From assembly GCF_018325905.1 (NCBI RefSeq), contig NZ_AP021901.1:5270001-5334000 (forward strand): a stretch of 64,000 nt of DNA, in the 5' to 3' direction. Below the pieces are notes generated by a model that made no database searches, had not been told where the DNA came from, and worked only from the letters and a program-made list of their open reading frames with translations. This stretch comes from Pseudomonas sp. St316 (GTDB lineage Bacteria > Pseudomonadota > Gammaproteobacteria > Pseudomonadales > Pseudomonadaceae). This document shows, one piece after another, positions 36,543 to 45,913 of the stretch. Each line of letters opens with the position of its first letter. Position 1 is the stretch's first letter. Both the position numbers and the translations under genes were made by a program.

Positions 36543-38156
36543 ATGTTACGAATCACCGAACTCAAGCTGCCGATCGATCACCCCGAAGAAGACCTGCGCC
36601 CTGCCATCGTGCAACGCCTGGGCATCGCCAGCGATGACCTGCTCGACTTCACCTTGTTCAAGCGCAGCTACGACGCGCGCAAGAAATCCTCCGAACTGTG
36701 CTTCATCTACACCATCGACCTGACAGTGCGCGACGAAGCCAGCCTGCTGCGCAAGTTCGCCGATGACCGTAACGTCAACGAGGCGCCGGATGTCAGCTAC
36801 AAAGTGGTGGGCCAGGCACCGGCTGACCTGAACGAGCGGCCGATCGTGGTCGGCTTCGGTCCGTGCGGGATCTTCGCTGCCCTGTTGCTGGCACAAATGG
36901 GCTTCAAGCCGATCATCCTCGAGCGGGGCCCGGAAGTGCGCCAGCGCACCAAGGACACCTGGGGCCTGTGGCGCAAAAGCGTGCTCAACCCCGAATCCAA
37001 CGTGCAATTCGGTGAAGGCGGCGCCGGGACGTTTTCCGACGGCAAGCTCTATAGCCAGATCAAGGATCCGAAATTCCTTGGCCGCAAGGTTTTGCACGAA
37101 TTCGTCAAGGCCGGGGCGCCGGAAGAAATCCTCTACGTCAGCAAGCCGCACATTGGCACGTTCCGCCTGACAGGCGTGGTGGAAACCATGCGTGAGCAGA
37201 TTCGCGCCCTGGGTGGCGAAGTGCGCTTCCAGCAGCGGGTCACCGATGTACTGATCGAGGACGGCCAACTGGTCGGCGTCGAACTGGCCAGCGGCGAACA
37301 GATTCATTCGAAACATGTGATCCTGGCCCTGGGCCACAGCGCCCGGGACACCTTCCGCATGCTCCACAGCCGCGGCGTGTACATGGAAGCCAAGCCGTTC
37401 TCGGTGGGTTTCCGTATCGAACACCCGCAATCGCTGATCGACAGCGCGCGCCTGGGCAAGTACGCCGGTCACCCGAAACTTGGCGCCGCCGACTACAAAC
37501 TGGTGCACCACGCCAAGAATGGTCGTTCGGTGTACAGCTTCTGCATGTGCCCGGGCGGCACCGTGGTGGCCGCGACGTCCGAGCCAAACCGCGTCGTGAC
37601 CAACGGCATGAGCCAGTATTCGCGCAACGAGCGTAACGCCAACTCCGGCATCGTCGTCGGCATTACCCCGGAAGTCGATTATCCCGGTGGCCCGCTGGCC
37701 GGGATCGAGTTGCAGGAGCGCCTGGAGTCCCACGCGTACGTACTCGGTGGCAGCAACTACGAGGCCCCCGCGCAACTGGTGGGTGATTTCATCGCCGGCA
37801 AGCCGTCTACGGCACTGGGCAGCGTCGAACCTTCCTACAAGCCAGGGGTGTCCTTGGGCGACCTGGCCCTGGCCCTGCCGGATTTCGCCATCGAAGCCAT
37901 CCGCGAAGCCCTGCCGGCGTTCGAGAAACAGATTCGCGGTTACTCGCTGCACGACGCCGTGCTGACCGGCATCGAAACCCGCACCTCATCGCCCCTGCGC
38001 ATCACCCGCAACGAATCGCTGCAGAGCCTGAACGTCAAGGGCCTGTTCCCGGCCGGTGAAGGCGCCGGTTACGCTGGCGGGATCCTGTCGGCGGGCGTGG
38101 ACGGGATTCGGATTGCCGAGGCGGTGGCACGGGATATCCTCGGCCTGCCGGCCTGA
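36543..38156 (+). CDS. FAD-dependent oxidoreductase, COG2509 type
   Basis: A 537-residue flavoprotein. After an N-terminal domain of about 95 residues with LKLPIDHPEEDLRPAIVQRL, the FAD-binding Rossmann motif PIVVGFGPCGIFAALLLAQMG lies at residues 100-120. NVQFGEGGAGTFSDGKLYSQI and the C-terminal GLFPAGEGAGYAGGILSAGVDGIRIAEAV complete the family pattern. Substrate and physiological role are not known. The start at 36543 (MLRITELKLPID) is chosen from the conserved N-terminus. Confidence 0.87.
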   Translation: MLRITELKLPIDHPEEDLRPAIVQRLGIASDDLLDFTLFKRSYDARKKSSELCFIYTIDLTVRDEASLLRKFADDRNVNEAPDVSYKVVGQAPADLNERPIVVGFGPCGIFAALLLAQMGFKPIILERGPEVRQRTKDTWGLWRKSVLNPESNVQFGEGGAGTFSDGKLYSQIKDPKFLGRKVLHEFVKAGAPEEILYVSKPHIGTFRLTGVVETMREQIRALGGEVRFQQRVTDVLIEDGQLVGVELASGEQIHSKHVILALGHSARDTFRMLHSRGVYMEAKPFSVGFRIEHPQSLIDSARLGKYAGHPKLGAADYKLVHHAKNGRSVYSFCMCPGGTVVAATSEPNRVVTNGMSQYSRNERNANSGIVVGITPEVDYPGGPLAGIELQERLESHAYVLGGSNYEAPAQLVGDFIAGKPSTALGSVEPSYKPGVSLGDLALALPDFAIEAIREALPAFEKQIRGYSLHDAVLTGIETRTSSPLRITRNESLQSLNVKGLFPAGEGAGYAGGILSAGVDGIRIAEAVARDILGLPA

Positions 38157-38166
38157 TCGCTATTCC

Positions 38167-38257
38167 TGTGGGAGCGAGCTTGCTCGCGATGGCAGTGTGT
38201 CAGTCAACATCATGGCTGGTTGATGTACCGCTATCGCGAGCAAGCTCGCTCCCACAG
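38167..38257. repeat. REP doublet
   Basis: TGTGGGAGCGAGCTTGCTCGCGATGGC ... GCTATCGCGAGCAAGCTCGCTCCCACA between two convergent genes. Confidence 0.9.
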
Positions 38258-38277
38258 GGTCCCAGGCATCTTCAAGG

Positions 38278-39387
38278 TCAGATATTGGCCCGCAACACGC
38301 TTTGCGGCAGCGCCTCGCCCCGCTCCACACACGCCGCTACGCTGTCCATCAGCCCACTCAGCTCATACCCCTGGGCCTTGAGCCATGCCGGGTCGTAATA
38401 GGTCGTGGCGTAGCGCTCACCACCGTCACACAAAATCGCCACGATCGACCCCGACTCCCCCGCATCCACCATCTGCCGGGCCGCCATGAGTGCGCCGATC
38501 AGATTGGTGCCGCTGGACCCGCCGACCCGTCGTCCCAAACGCTGGGCCAGGTAATGCATGGCCGCCAATGACAAGGCGTCCGGGACCTTGACCATCGCAT
38601 CGATGACTTTCGGCAAGAACGACGCCTCGACCCGTGGCCGGCCGATACCCTCGATGCGTGAACCACAATCCAGGCGCAGGCTGGCATCGCCGCTGCGGTA
38701 GTAGTCGAAGAACACTGAACGCTCGGCGTCGGCACACAGCACGCGGGTGCCGTGCTGGCGATAACGGACGTAGCGCCCCAGGGTGGCGGTGGTGCCGCCC
38801 GTGCCGGGGCTTGAAATCAACCAGCTCGGCTCCGGGTGCCGCTCGAAGCGCATCTGCTGGAAGATCGATTCGGCAATGTTGTTATTGGCCCGCCAGTCCG
38901 TGGCGCGCTCGGCGTAGGTGAATTGGTCGATGAAGTGCCCGTCATGCTCGCGGGCCAGGCGCTCGGATTCGGCGTAGATCTGCGTAGGATCGTTCACCAG
39001 GTGGCTCTGGCCACCATAGAACGCGATCTGTGCGATTTTTTCCCGGGAAGTGGTCGCCGGCATCACCGCAATGAACGGCAGGCCCAGCAACCTGGCGAAA
39101 TAAGCCTCGGAAATCGCCGTCGAGCCGCTGGAGGCCTCGATCACCGGCGCACCGGGCTTGAGCCAGCCGTTACACAATGCGTAGAGGAACAGCGAACGAG
39201 CCAGCCGATGCTTGAGGCTGCCGGTGGGATGGCTGGACTCATCCTTGAAATACAACTCGATGCCCGGCAGGCCAGGCAGCGGCAGCGGAATCAGGTGGGT
39301 ATCGGCGCTGCGCTGGAAGTCAGCCTCGATGATGCGGATCGCTTCGCGCGCCCACTGGCGGTGCTCGTTCATTTTGTGTTTGCTCAT
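38278..39387 (-). CDS. PLP-dependent cysteine synthase/desulfhydrase family enzyme
   Basis: A 369-residue fold-type II pyridoxal-phosphate enzyme. The PLP-lysine motif [17 protein letters not shown] lies near residues 51-67, the substrate-binding [27 protein letters not shown] near 84-110, and the phosphate-binding [17 protein letters not shown] near 192-208. The pattern resembles Cds1-type cysteine desulfhydrases of actinobacteria at least as much as CysK, so it may break down cysteine to sulfide rather than make it. The start at 39387 gives [17 protein letters not shown]. It is divergent from nhaA. Confidence 0.82.
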   Translation of the reverse strand: MSKHKMNEHRQWAREAIRIIEADFQRSADTHLIPLPLPGLPGIELYFKDESSHPTGSLKHRLARSLFLYALCNGWLKPGAPVIEASSGSTAISEAYFARLLGLPFIAVMPATTSREKIAQIAFYGGQSHLVNDPTQIYAESERLAREHDGHFIDQFTYAERATDWRANNNIAESIFQQMRFERHPEPSWLISSPGTGGTTATLGRYVRYRQHGTRVLCADAERSVFFDYYRSGDASLRLDCGSRIEGIGRPRVEASFLPKVIDAMVKVPDALSLAAMHYLAQRLGRRVGGSSGTNLIGALMAARQMVDAGESGSIVAILCDGGERYATTYYDPAWLKAQGYELSGLMDSVAACVERGEALPQSVLRANI

Positions 39388-39584
39388 TGGATCGGTTCGA
39401 CGTGCGGGATCACGCGGTCGTGCAGGCACGCAGGCGTTCGGAAAAAACCAGAAGTCAGCTTAGGAAAAAACCAACAGGATGCACAGGTACAGCTAAGGTC
39501 CAATATGGCCCGTAACTGCCGACTGCGTGGCGCAGATCTCGTAACGATATATAACAAAAAAGAATATAACTTTTGTTTTAACAA

Positions 39585-39609
39585 CTAACCGCACGGGTTA
39601 GGGTGTGCC
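39585..39609 (+). promoter_or_regulatory. Pseudoknot-capable leader upstream of nhaA
   Basis: CTAACC at 39585-39590 pairs with GGTTAG at 39596-39601. The hairpin loop GCAC (39591-39594) can pair with GTGC at 39605-39608, giving an H-type pseudoknot. It ends 20 bases before the ribosome-binding site of nhaA. Ion-responsive riboswitches (nhaA-I, reported as Li+-sensing) occur in front of nhaA genes; whether this one belongs to that class I cannot verify. Confidence 0.4.
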
Positions 39610-39640
39610 ATCTTTTTGTTTCGATGAATGGAGAGCGATC

Positions 39641-40828
39641 GTGGCTCTACGCAATTCTCTGACACGCTTTTTCCAGCTGGAAGCGGCCAGCGGCCTACTG
39701 CTGATCGCCGCCGCCGTGTTGGCCCTGGTCATCAATAACTCGCCCCTTTCCTGGCTGTACAACGGCTTGCTGGACACGCCGGTGGTCGCCCAGGTCGGCG
39801 CGCTGAAGATCGCCAAACCCTTGTTGCTGTGGATCAACGACGGCCTGATGGCGATGTTCTTTCTGCTCATCGGCCTTGAAGTCAAGCGAGAAGTCCTCGG
39901 CGGGCAACTGTCGAAACCGTCGCAAATCGTCTTGCCGGGTGCGGCAGCGATTGGCGGCATGGTGGTACCGGCTTTGATCTACTGGTTCCTCAACCGCGAC
40001 AATCCTCCTGCCCTCGCAGGCTGGGCGATTCCGACGGCCACCGACATTGCATTCGCCCTCGGCGTGCTGGCCTTGCTGGGCAAGCGGGTGCCGGTGTCGC
40101 TCAAGCTGTTCCTGATGACCCTGGCGATCATCGACGACCTGGGCGCCATTATCATCATCGCGATCTTCTATTCCGGCGCCCTGTCGAGCCTGTCGCTCAT
40201 ACTGGCGGCAACCTGTATCGCCGCGCTGGTGGCGATGAACCGGATGGGTGTGGTCAAGCTCGGTCCCTACATGGTTGTCGGCCTGATTCTGTGGGTCTGC
40301 GTGCTCAAGAGCGGTGTCCATGCCACCCTGGCCGGGGTGACCCTGGCGTTCTGCATCCCGCTGCGCACGAAAAACGCCGAGACTTCGCCGCTACTCACCC
40401 TGGAACATGCCCTGCATCCCTGGGTGGCCTATGGCATCCTGCCGCTGTTCGCCTTCGCCAACGCCGGCTTGTCCCTGAGCGGCGTCACCGTCGAAAGCTT
40501 CACCCATCATGTGCCCATGGGCATCGCCATTGGCCTGTTGCTGGGCAAGACCGTCGGCGTCTTCGGCCTGACCTGGCTGGCCGTGAAAATCGGCATCGCC
40601 AGCCTGCCCCTTGGCGCCAACTGGGGCCAGGTATTGGGTGTGGCGATCCTGTGCGGTATCGGGTTCACCATGAGCCTGTTCGTCGGGTCCCTGGCGTTCG
40701 AGCCGGGCGTAAGTGACTACGCGGGCATGGATCGGATGGGGATCCTCACGGGTTCGATCCTGGCGGCGTTGCTCGGTTATGCGGTGACGGCGGCGGCCAG
40801 TCGCAAGCAGGCTGCATTGCCTGGCTGA
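39641..40828 (+). CDS. nhaA: Na+/H+ antiporter NhaA
   Basis: Electrogenic antiporter exporting Na+ (or Li+) for protons at alkaline pH or high salt. The 395-residue protein has about 12 hydrophobic segments. It shows [17 protein letters not shown] near residues 75-91, [17 protein letters not shown] near 131-147 and the ion-binding Asp165-Asp166 in [13 protein letters not shown]. The start is a GTG at 39641 behind TGGAGAG; the longer in-frame ATG at 39605 falls inside the structured leader and is unlikely. The upstream 180 bases are AT-rich and contain a possible pseudoknot. Confidence 0.94.
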   Translation: MALRNSLTRFFQLEAASGLLLIAAAVLALVINNSPLSWLYNGLLDTPVVAQVGALKIAKPLLLWINDGLMAMFFLLIGLEVKREVLGGQLSKPSQIVLPGAAAIGGMVVPALIYWFLNRDNPPALAGWAIPTATDIAFALGVLALLGKRVPVSLKLFLMTLAIIDDLGAIIIIAIFYSGALSSLSLILAATCIAALVAMNRMGVVKLGPYMVVGLILWVCVLKSGVHATLAGVTLAFCIPLRTKNAETSPLLTLEHALHPWVAYGILPLFAFANAGLSLSGVTVESFTHHVPMGIAIGLLLGKTVGVFGLTWLAVKIGIASLPLGANWGQVLGVAILCGIGFTMSLFVGSLAFEPGVSDYAGMDRMGILTGSILAALLGYAVTAAASRKQAALPG

Positions 40829-40860
40829 TCCTTGCTTCTGCTTTTGCCGAGGGATGGTGT

Positions 40861-40990
40861 GTATATCCGTTGCTGCGGTAACGGCTGCCTAGGGTTCCGC
40901 TCTTACAGCGGGTCACTTTTGGAAGAGCGCCAAAAGTAACCAAAAACGCTTTGCCCCACCACTCGGCACCTCGCCTAGGCTCGGTGTGCC
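40861..40990. repeat. Left arm of a large imperfect inverted repeat
   Basis: The segment from GTATATCCGT through CCAAAAGTAACCAAAAACGC to GGCTCGGTGTGCCC is the reverse complement, with few mismatches, of 41520-41650. A further part (about 40990-41035, GAGATCAACGTCCACCTCGA) matches inverted sequence at 41355-41395. Compared with the right arm, about 110 bases between the two parts are missing here. Confidence 0.85.
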
Positions 40991-41078
40991 CGAGATCAAC
41001 GTCCACCTCGAGGCGGCCTGATAGCCGACCTGGCTCTTGCGGGCGGTGTACACCAATGAGACCAGTTTGAGCAGAACC

Positions 41079-41171
41079 TGTGGGAGCAAAGCTTGCTCGC
41101 GAAGGCTTCGGCACATTCAGCATTGATGCAAGCAGACCCACCGCTATCGCGAGCAAGCTCGGCTCCCACAG
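41079..41171. repeat. REP doublet inside the large repeat
   Basis: TGTGGGAGCAAAGCTTGCTCGCGAAGG ... GCTATCGCGAGCAAGCTCGGCTCCCACAGG. Confidence 0.88.
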
Positions 41172-41213
41172 GAATCGGCGGTGGACACTGATCTTATAAA
41201 CGACCAAAAACCT

Positions 41214-41302
41214 CTGTGGGAGCGAGCTTGCTCGCGAAGAAGCCGGCAAGCCCAGCATCCATGTGACTGAACCCCCGCCATCGCGAGCAAGCTCGCTCCC
41301 AC
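41214..41302. repeat. REP doublet inside the large repeat
   Basis: TGTGGGAGCGAGCTTGCTCGCGAAG ... CCATCGCGAGCAAGCTCGCTCCCAC, followed by a short CCCA run (CCCACCCACCCACCC). Confidence 0.88.
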
Positions 41303-41354
41303 CCACCCACCCACCCTCATTCCCACAGGAGAAACGCGGTCACCCAGAACCAGG

Positions 41355-41650
41355 CCGGCTATCAGGCCGCCTCGCGGTGGACGTTGATCTCGGGCGCCCC
41401 GTTAACCACGCTGGCCGAACGCAGGCATTGCGCAGTGGGCATCCCGGCATGGATGCCGGGATAGCCGCGCTGGGCCATGGATGGCCCTTCGCGGCGGGCC
41501 CACGGAGCAATGCCGGAGTGAGGGCACACCGAGCCTAGGCGAGGTGCCGAGTGGTGGGGCAAAGCGTTTTTGGTTACTTTTGGCGCTCTTCCAAAAGTGA
41601 CCCGCTGTAAGAGCGGAACCCTAAGCTGCCGTTACCGAAGAAACGGATAT
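41355..41650. repeat. Right arm of the large imperfect inverted repeat
   Basis: A fuller copy than the left arm, in opposite orientation, carrying an internal segment around CCCGGCATGGATGCCGGG and GGGCCATGGATGGCCC. The whole 40829-41747 interval (919 bases) has no credible gene. Its open frames arise from the repeat and are commonly mis-annotated as small proteins in Pseudomonas genomes. Confidence 0.85.
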
Positions 41651-41691
41651 ACACCCCCCCAAAAAAACCAGCAGACATCGAACCCCAGAAA

Positions 41692-41734
41692 CAAAAACGG
41701 CGCTTTTCCGTTCAGGAATAAGCGCCGTTTTCTC
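41692..41734 (-). terminator. Terminator of the SlyB-like gene
   Basis: AAAACGGCGCTT and AAGCGCCGTTTT pair over 12 bases around a 14-base loop. On the minus strand the hairpin is followed by TTTTTGTTT, 14 bases or so after the SlyB-like stop codon. Confidence 0.85.
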
Positions 41735-41747
41735 TAATCATTCCAGC

Positions 41748-42212
41748 TTAGTGCGATACGCGACTCGTGCCACCCACGGTGGAAATACGAACCCGCTCAC
41801 CCACACGGAACACCTCGTTTTCCTGAACCTGCTGCACATAGGCACGCATGCTACCGTCATCTTCACGCACGGTGATTTCCACACCCTGGGTACGGGTCAG
41901 ACCTTCTTCAGTCGCAGAACCAAGCAGGCCACCGGCCACCGCGCCGATCACAGCGGCGACGATGCTGCCGCGGCCACCGCCGATGGCGCTGCCACCGACA
42001 CCACCGACCACCGCACCGGCCGCACCGCCGATCGGGGTCTTGGTGCCTTCGATCTTGACCGGACGCAGGGACTCGATGGTCCCCATGCGAATCGTCTGCA
42101 CGCGACGCGCTTCGTCACGGGAGTAGGAGTCACCGGTCAGGCTCGACTGACAGCCAGTGAGCAACATCGCCATCGTGGAAAAGGAAGCAACCAGCAAAAC
42201 AGACTTACGCAT
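41748..42212 (-). CDS. Glycine-zipper outer-membrane lipoprotein, SlyB-like
   Basis: A 154-residue precursor with lipobox LLTGC (Cys21). After an ARRVQTIRMGTIESLRPVKIEG segment comes the glycine-zipper 2TM region PIGGAAGAVVGGVGGSAIGGGRGSIVAAVIGAVAGGLLGSATEE near residues 60-105, then a small beta domain (GVEITVREDDGSMRAYVQQ). This matches the SlyB/PcP family, which in enterobacteria helps keep the outer membrane intact. The start at 42212 is chosen for GGAG upstream. A terminator follows. Confidence 0.88.
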   Translation of the reverse strand: MRKSVLLVASFSTMAMLLTGCQSSLTGDSYSRDEARRVQTIRMGTIESLRPVKIEGTKTPIGGAAGAVVGGVGGSAIGGGRGSIVAAVIGAVAGGLLGSATEEGLTRTQGVEITVREDDGSMRAYVQQVQENEVFRVGERVRISTVGGTSRVSH

Positions 42213-42382
42213 AGCATCAACTCCAAAAGACAGGGATTCATTAAACTCCGCAGCTTGACGCCTGTCACGGCCTCGCCGGGATAAAATTGTTTTCATTCAG
42301 GTGGGATACAGGCGCACCCGAAAAATTCACCAAACAGTAGCGCCAATTTCCGAAACCTGCGTCATCAACCCGGGGATTTTTC

Positions 42383-42667
42383 ATGGATTATTTCATCATC
42401 GTCGCGGTCACCGTGGCCGGTTTGTACTTCCACTGGTGGCTGTACGTACGAATCAAACGCTGGATGGACCGCGACCTGGCGCTGTCCCTGGCGGGGCAGG
42501 ATGAGCATAAAAAGAACTACATGCTGCAACAATTGGCCCGCGCCCGTGAGCAAGGGGTCAAGCGCAGGGACTTGCCGCAATGGCTTGAAACCGCTGCGGC
42601 AGGTTACCCCGAAGCTAAGGCGCCAGACGCTCGCGTGTCCAGTTCGCCCCTTGCAGGCGATAGTTGA
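42383..42667 (+). CDS. Small single-span membrane protein, uncharacterised
   Basis: A 94-residue protein starting [21 protein letters not shown], a membrane anchor at about residues 3-21, then a basic helix ([16 protein letters not shown]) and a soluble tail ([19 protein letters not shown]). GGGGAT lies before the ATG. The last 53 bases overlap the 3' end of pdxH on the other strand. I do not recognise a named family. Codon use and the anchored layout support a real gene. Confidence 0.68.
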   Translation: MDYFIIVAVTVAGLYFHWWLYVRIKRWMDRDLALSLAGQDEHKKNYMLQQLARAREQGVKRRDLPQWLETAAAGYPEAKAPDARVSSSPLAGDS

Positions 42668-43262
42668 GACGATCGTGCAGGCGGCTCGGACGGCCCTGCC
42701 AGAACTCGATGCGCTCGGGCAGCAAACGATAACCGCCCCAATGCTCCGGGCAGTGCGGTTGGTGGTCGCTGAAGCGTTGTTCGGTGGCCTTGAGCAAGTC
42801 GTCCAGTTCAGCGCGCCCTGAAATCACTCGGCTCTGGGGTGAAGCCCAGGCGCCGAGGCGGCTGCCCAGAGGGCGAACCTGATAATACGCATCCGACTCC
42901 TGCGCCGTGACCTTCACCACTTTGCCCTCGATGCGCACCTGGCGCTCCAGGGTCGGCCAGAAAAACGTCATGGCCGCGAAGGGGTTCGCGACCAGTTGCT
43001 GGCCCTTGGCACTGTCGTAGTTGGTGAAGAACGTGAAACCCAGGGCATCCAGGCCCTTGAGCAGCAGGATCCGGCAGTGCGGGCGCCCTTGTGCATCCAC
43101 CGTCGCCAGGGTCATGGCGTTGGCCTCCACCGGGGCCTGCTCGGTTTTCACTGCGTCGGCGAACCATTGGTGGAACAGTGCAAACGGCTCGGCCGGGGCC
43201 TGTGCCTCGGTCAAGCCATCGCGGGTGTAGTCGCGGCGCATATCAGCCAGCGGTTGGGTCAT
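42615..43262 (-). CDS. pdxH: Pyridoxamine 5'-phosphate oxidase
   Basis: FMN-dependent oxidase giving pyridoxal 5'-phosphate from pyridoxine or pyridoxamine phosphate. The 215-residue length is typical. [23 protein letters not shown] near residues 46-68 and [15 protein letters not shown] near 71-85 are FMN-contact segments. The C-terminal [21 protein letters not shown] near 183-203 is the PdxH signature. It lies downstream of an OmpA-family gene on the same strand, as at PA1048-PA1049 of P. aeruginosa. Confidence 0.95.
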   Translation of the reverse strand: MTQPLADMRRDYTRDGLTEAQAPAEPFALFHQWFADAVKTEQAPVEANAMTLATVDAQGRPHCRILLLKGLDALGFTFFTNYDSAKGQQLVANPFAAMTFFWPTLERQVRIEGKVVKVTAQESDAYYQVRPLGSRLGAWASPQSRVISGRAELDDLLKATEQRFSDHQPHCPEHWGGYRLLPERIEFWQGRPSRLHDRLNYRLQGANWTRERLAP

Positions 43263-43286
43263 GGCGCGTTCCTTGTGGTTAGCCCA

Positions 43287-44405
43287 TCACTGCTTGGGGG
43301 TATCGGCGGCCGCGACTTTCTTGGTATCGGTGGCGGCTTTGGCCGGTTGGGTTTTCTTCGCCGGGGTCGTGGCCTTGGCAGGGGCTTTCTTGGCAGGCGC
43401 CTTGGCCACGGCTTTTTTGGCCGGTGCTTTTTTACTGGTCGGGGTCACGGCTTTTTTCGCCGCAGGGGCTGGGGCTGGGGCCGCGGGTTTCACGTCCTGG
43501 GCCGCCACCATTGTCACGGGTGCGGGGGCCGGCATGTTGTATTTGCTCAGCAGCGCAACCATGGTGTTGGCCGGCGTGACCAGCAGTTCCACGCGACGGT
43601 TCAAGGCACGCCCTTCCACACTGTCGTTGGCCGCACGTGGCGCCACTGCACCCATGCCGCGCAGCATCAGGCGATCACGTTGCAGGCCGCTGAGACGGAA
43701 AATCGCCGCCACGGACTGGGCACGCTCCTGGCTGAGCTTCAGGTTCGCAGGTGCGGCGCCCGAAGTGTCGCCGTGGCCGAGGATCAGCACGGCAGTCTTC
43801 GGGTCGGTTTCAAGGATCTTCGCCACGCGGGTGAACGGGCCGAGGGTCACGGGCAGCAGCATGGCCGGACGGTCCGGGTTGAAGGAGCCGTCCACCGGCG
43901 CGGTGACCACCAGCACATTGTCGCGGCGCTCGAGTTCCAGCTTGCTGTCCTTGATGGCTGTGCGCAGCTTCGGCTCGTAGTCGTCGAGCCAGGCCTGGGT
44001 GACTTTCGGATCGGGCATCGGCACCGCCTTGGCGGTTTCCTGATCCTTGCCACCAAACGGCCACCACCACTTGCCGTTGCTTTCGGCTTCAGCCTTGGCA
44101 ACAGCGGTCGGCGCCTTGGCCTCAGGCTTGGCTTCTGCTTTTGCCTCGGCTTTTCTGGCCGCGTCCGCGGCGGTTTCATCGGAAGAGAACGGCCACCACC
44201 AGTGGGTGGCGCTCTCGGCCTTGGCTTGCGGTGCGAGGGCGGCGGGTTTCAGAGGCGCCGCTGACGCCGTTTCCTCGGCCACTACCTTGTCGGAAGAGCC
44301 AAATGACCACCCGCTACCGCCGCCCTCGGCATCATTTTGTGGGGTTTGTGCGCAACCGGTGATAGCGAAGCACAGCGCCAGAGCGAGGGTTTTATTCGAT
44401 GACAT
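43287..44405 (-). CDS. OmpA-domain lipoprotein with WWWPF repeats and Lys/Ala/Pro tail
   Basis: A 372-residue envelope protein with lipobox FAITGC (Cys18). The N-terminal linker is Ala/Lys/Glu-rich with two WWWPF motifs at about residues 69-73 and 113-117. A C-terminal OmpA peptidoglycan-binding domain spans about 190-300 (VLILGHGDTSGAAPANLKLSQERAQSVA, GRALNRRVELLV). A low-complexity tail rich in Lys, Ala and Pro (repeated PAKKA) follows, which could bind anionic polymers such as DNA or LPS. The start at 44405 is preferred. The gene is 24 bases upstream of pdxH and probably co-transcribed. Confidence 0.82.
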   Translation of the reverse strand: MSSNKTLALALCFAITGCAQTPQNDAEGGGSGWSFGSSDKVVAEETASAAPLKPAALAPQAKAESATHWWWPFSSDETAADAARKAEAKAEAKPEAKAPTAVAKAEAESNGKWWWPFGGKDQETAKAVPMPDPKVTQAWLDDYEPKLRTAIKDSKLELERRDNVLVVTAPVDGSFNPDRPAMLLPVTLGPFTRVAKILETDPKTAVLILGHGDTSGAAPANLKLSQERAQSVAAIFRLSGLQRDRLMLRGMGAVAPRAANDSVEGRALNRRVELLVTPANTMVALLSKYNMPAPAPVTMVAAQDVKPAAPAPAPAAKKAVTPTSKKAPAKKAVAKAPAKKAPAKATTPAKKTQPAKAATDTKKVAAADTPKQ

Positions 44406-44523
44406 TGGATATCCACAAAATGATGTAAATGGAAAAATAAAGGCCATGTTTTGGCCGCATAAACAGACGCTTGGAAACTGAAAAGGCCACGAGGTTCCGG
44501 TGCCCGCCGCCTTCAATGGCGTT

Positions 44524-45669
44524 TTACAGACAAGTGGCAAGTACCCTCGCAAGGTTCTGCGCGCGCGGGTCCATCAATACGTAGGGCCCGAGCGTGTTGG
44601 TCACGAAGCCAAAAGCCACATCATGTTCCGGGTCGGCAAACCCCAAAGAGCCCCCGGCCCCAGGATGACCGAACGCCCGCGGGCCGAGGCCGTAGGTCGC
44701 ATTCGGCACATCCGGCTGGTCGAGCATGCAACCCAGGCCGAAACGGGTCTGGGTCAACAAAGTCTTGTCCTCGCCGAAGCTATGCTGGCGAGTCAGCTCG
44801 TCGAGCATTTCACCTTCCAGCAGGCTGCCGTCCAGCAGCCCCGCATAGAACCCGGCCAGGCTGCGAGCGTTGCCGTGGCCGTTGGCCGCCGGTTGCTGCA
44901 TGCGCCGCCACTCCGGTTTATTGGTACTGGTCATGATCGACGGCGGATTGGTGAAGGCCCGGGTGGTCATGGCCGTGGGTTCACGCATCGTCACCTGGAG
45001 CAGGCGTTGGGCCGCGGCATCGCCGACGTTGCCTTTGCCACGGGCGATGTGGGCCACGCGATGAAACTCTTCGTCCGCCAGGCCAACATGAAAATCCAGG
45101 CCCAACGGCTTGGCAACACGGGCCACGATGGACTCACCCGGACCACGCCCATCGACCCTGCGCAACAGCTCGCCAATCAGCCAGCCGTAGGTGATCGCGG
45201 CATAACCGTGGCCCTCGCCCGGCGTCCACCAAGGTGTTTCGGCGGCCAGGGCATCGACCATGGCTTGCCAGTCATAAAGCGCTTCGGGCGGCAGCAATTC
45301 ACGTAGCGCCGGCAACCCGGCCTGATGGCAGAGCAACTGGCGCAGGGTAATGGATTGCTTGCCGGCGGCGGCAAACTCGGGCCAATAGCGGGCTACCGGG
45401 GCATCCAGCTGCAACTTGCCTTCGGCCACCAGTTGCAGGGCGGTGACGGCGGTGAAGGTCTTGGTGCAGGAAAACAGGTTGGCAATGGTGTCGCTGTGCC
45501 AGGCTTCATGGCCATCCTTGTCGGCGATACCGGCCCATAGATCGATCACCGTGCGACCACCCACCTGGATGCACAACGCCGCGCCGCGCTCCTGGGGATT
45601 ATCGAACAGCGCCGCGAACGCTTCACGCACCGCCTCGAACTGAAGTTCATAATGGCCTTGAATCTGCAC
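44524..45669 (-). CDS. Serine hydrolase, beta-lactamase class C/EstB family
   Basis: A 381-residue esterase of the class C beta-lactamase fold. The nucleophile motif SCTKT (Ser-x-x-Lys) lies near residues 66-70, and a YAAITYGWL segment near 155-163 holds the second-motif tyrosine. HPGAGGSLGFADPEHDVAFGFVTN near 335-360 corresponds to the third motif region. Such enzymes hydrolyse short-chain esters; true beta-lactamase activity is unlikely. A GTG start at 45669 is chosen because GGGAG lies 7 bases upstream and the homologous start is QIQGHYELQFEAV. No signal peptide is seen. Confidence 0.84.
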   Translation of the reverse strand: MQIQGHYELQFEAVREAFAALFDNPQERGAALCIQVGGRTVIDLWAGIADKDGHEAWHSDTIANLFSCTKTFTAVTALQLVAEGKLQLDAPVARYWPEFAAAGKQSITLRQLLCHQAGLPALRELLPPEALYDWQAMVDALAAETPWWTPGEGHGYAAITYGWLIGELLRRVDGRGPGESIVARVAKPLGLDFHVGLADEEFHRVAHIARGKGNVGDAAAQRLLQVTMREPTAMTTRAFTNPPSIMTSTNKPEWRRMQQPAANGHGNARSLAGFYAGLLDGSLLEGEMLDELTRQHSFGEDKTLLTQTRFGLGCMLDQPDVPNATYGLGPRAFGHPGAGGSLGFADPEHDVAFGFVTNTLGPYVLMDPRAQNLARVLATCL

Positions 45670-45788
45670 CCGTAACTCCCTTGAAACAAACACTTTTAAG
45701 GTGGCTGGCATTGTTTCAGCCATTCAGGCTTTTGGGAACCGCTGCAAGACGGCTGGCTAGGCATGGCCCGCTGTGGCAAGGAAGAATC

Positions 45789-45881
45789 TGTGGGAGCAAG
45801 GCTTGCCCGCGATGAAGGCACCTGCACCTCGGTTTCAAAAGGACCGCGCGGGCCTCATCGCGGGCAAGCCTTGCTCCCACA
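45789..45881. repeat. REP doublet
   Basis: TGTGGGAGCAAGGCTTGCCCGCGATGAAGG ... CTCATCGCGGGCAAGCCTTGCTCCCACA between the serine hydrolase and dinG. Confidence 0.9.
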
Positions 45882-45913
45882 AGTACATTGCTCGCTATAA
45901 AATCGCAGCGACC

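Noticed and set aside
39605..39640. ATG at 39605 as the start of nhaA
   Set aside because: It falls inside the structured leader without a ribosome-binding site, while GTG 39641 has TGGAGAG at good spacing.
40746..41562. Several open frames in the large inverted repeat region
   Set aside because: They follow REP units and repeat arms, lack ribosome-binding sites, and similar products recur wherever this repeat occurs.
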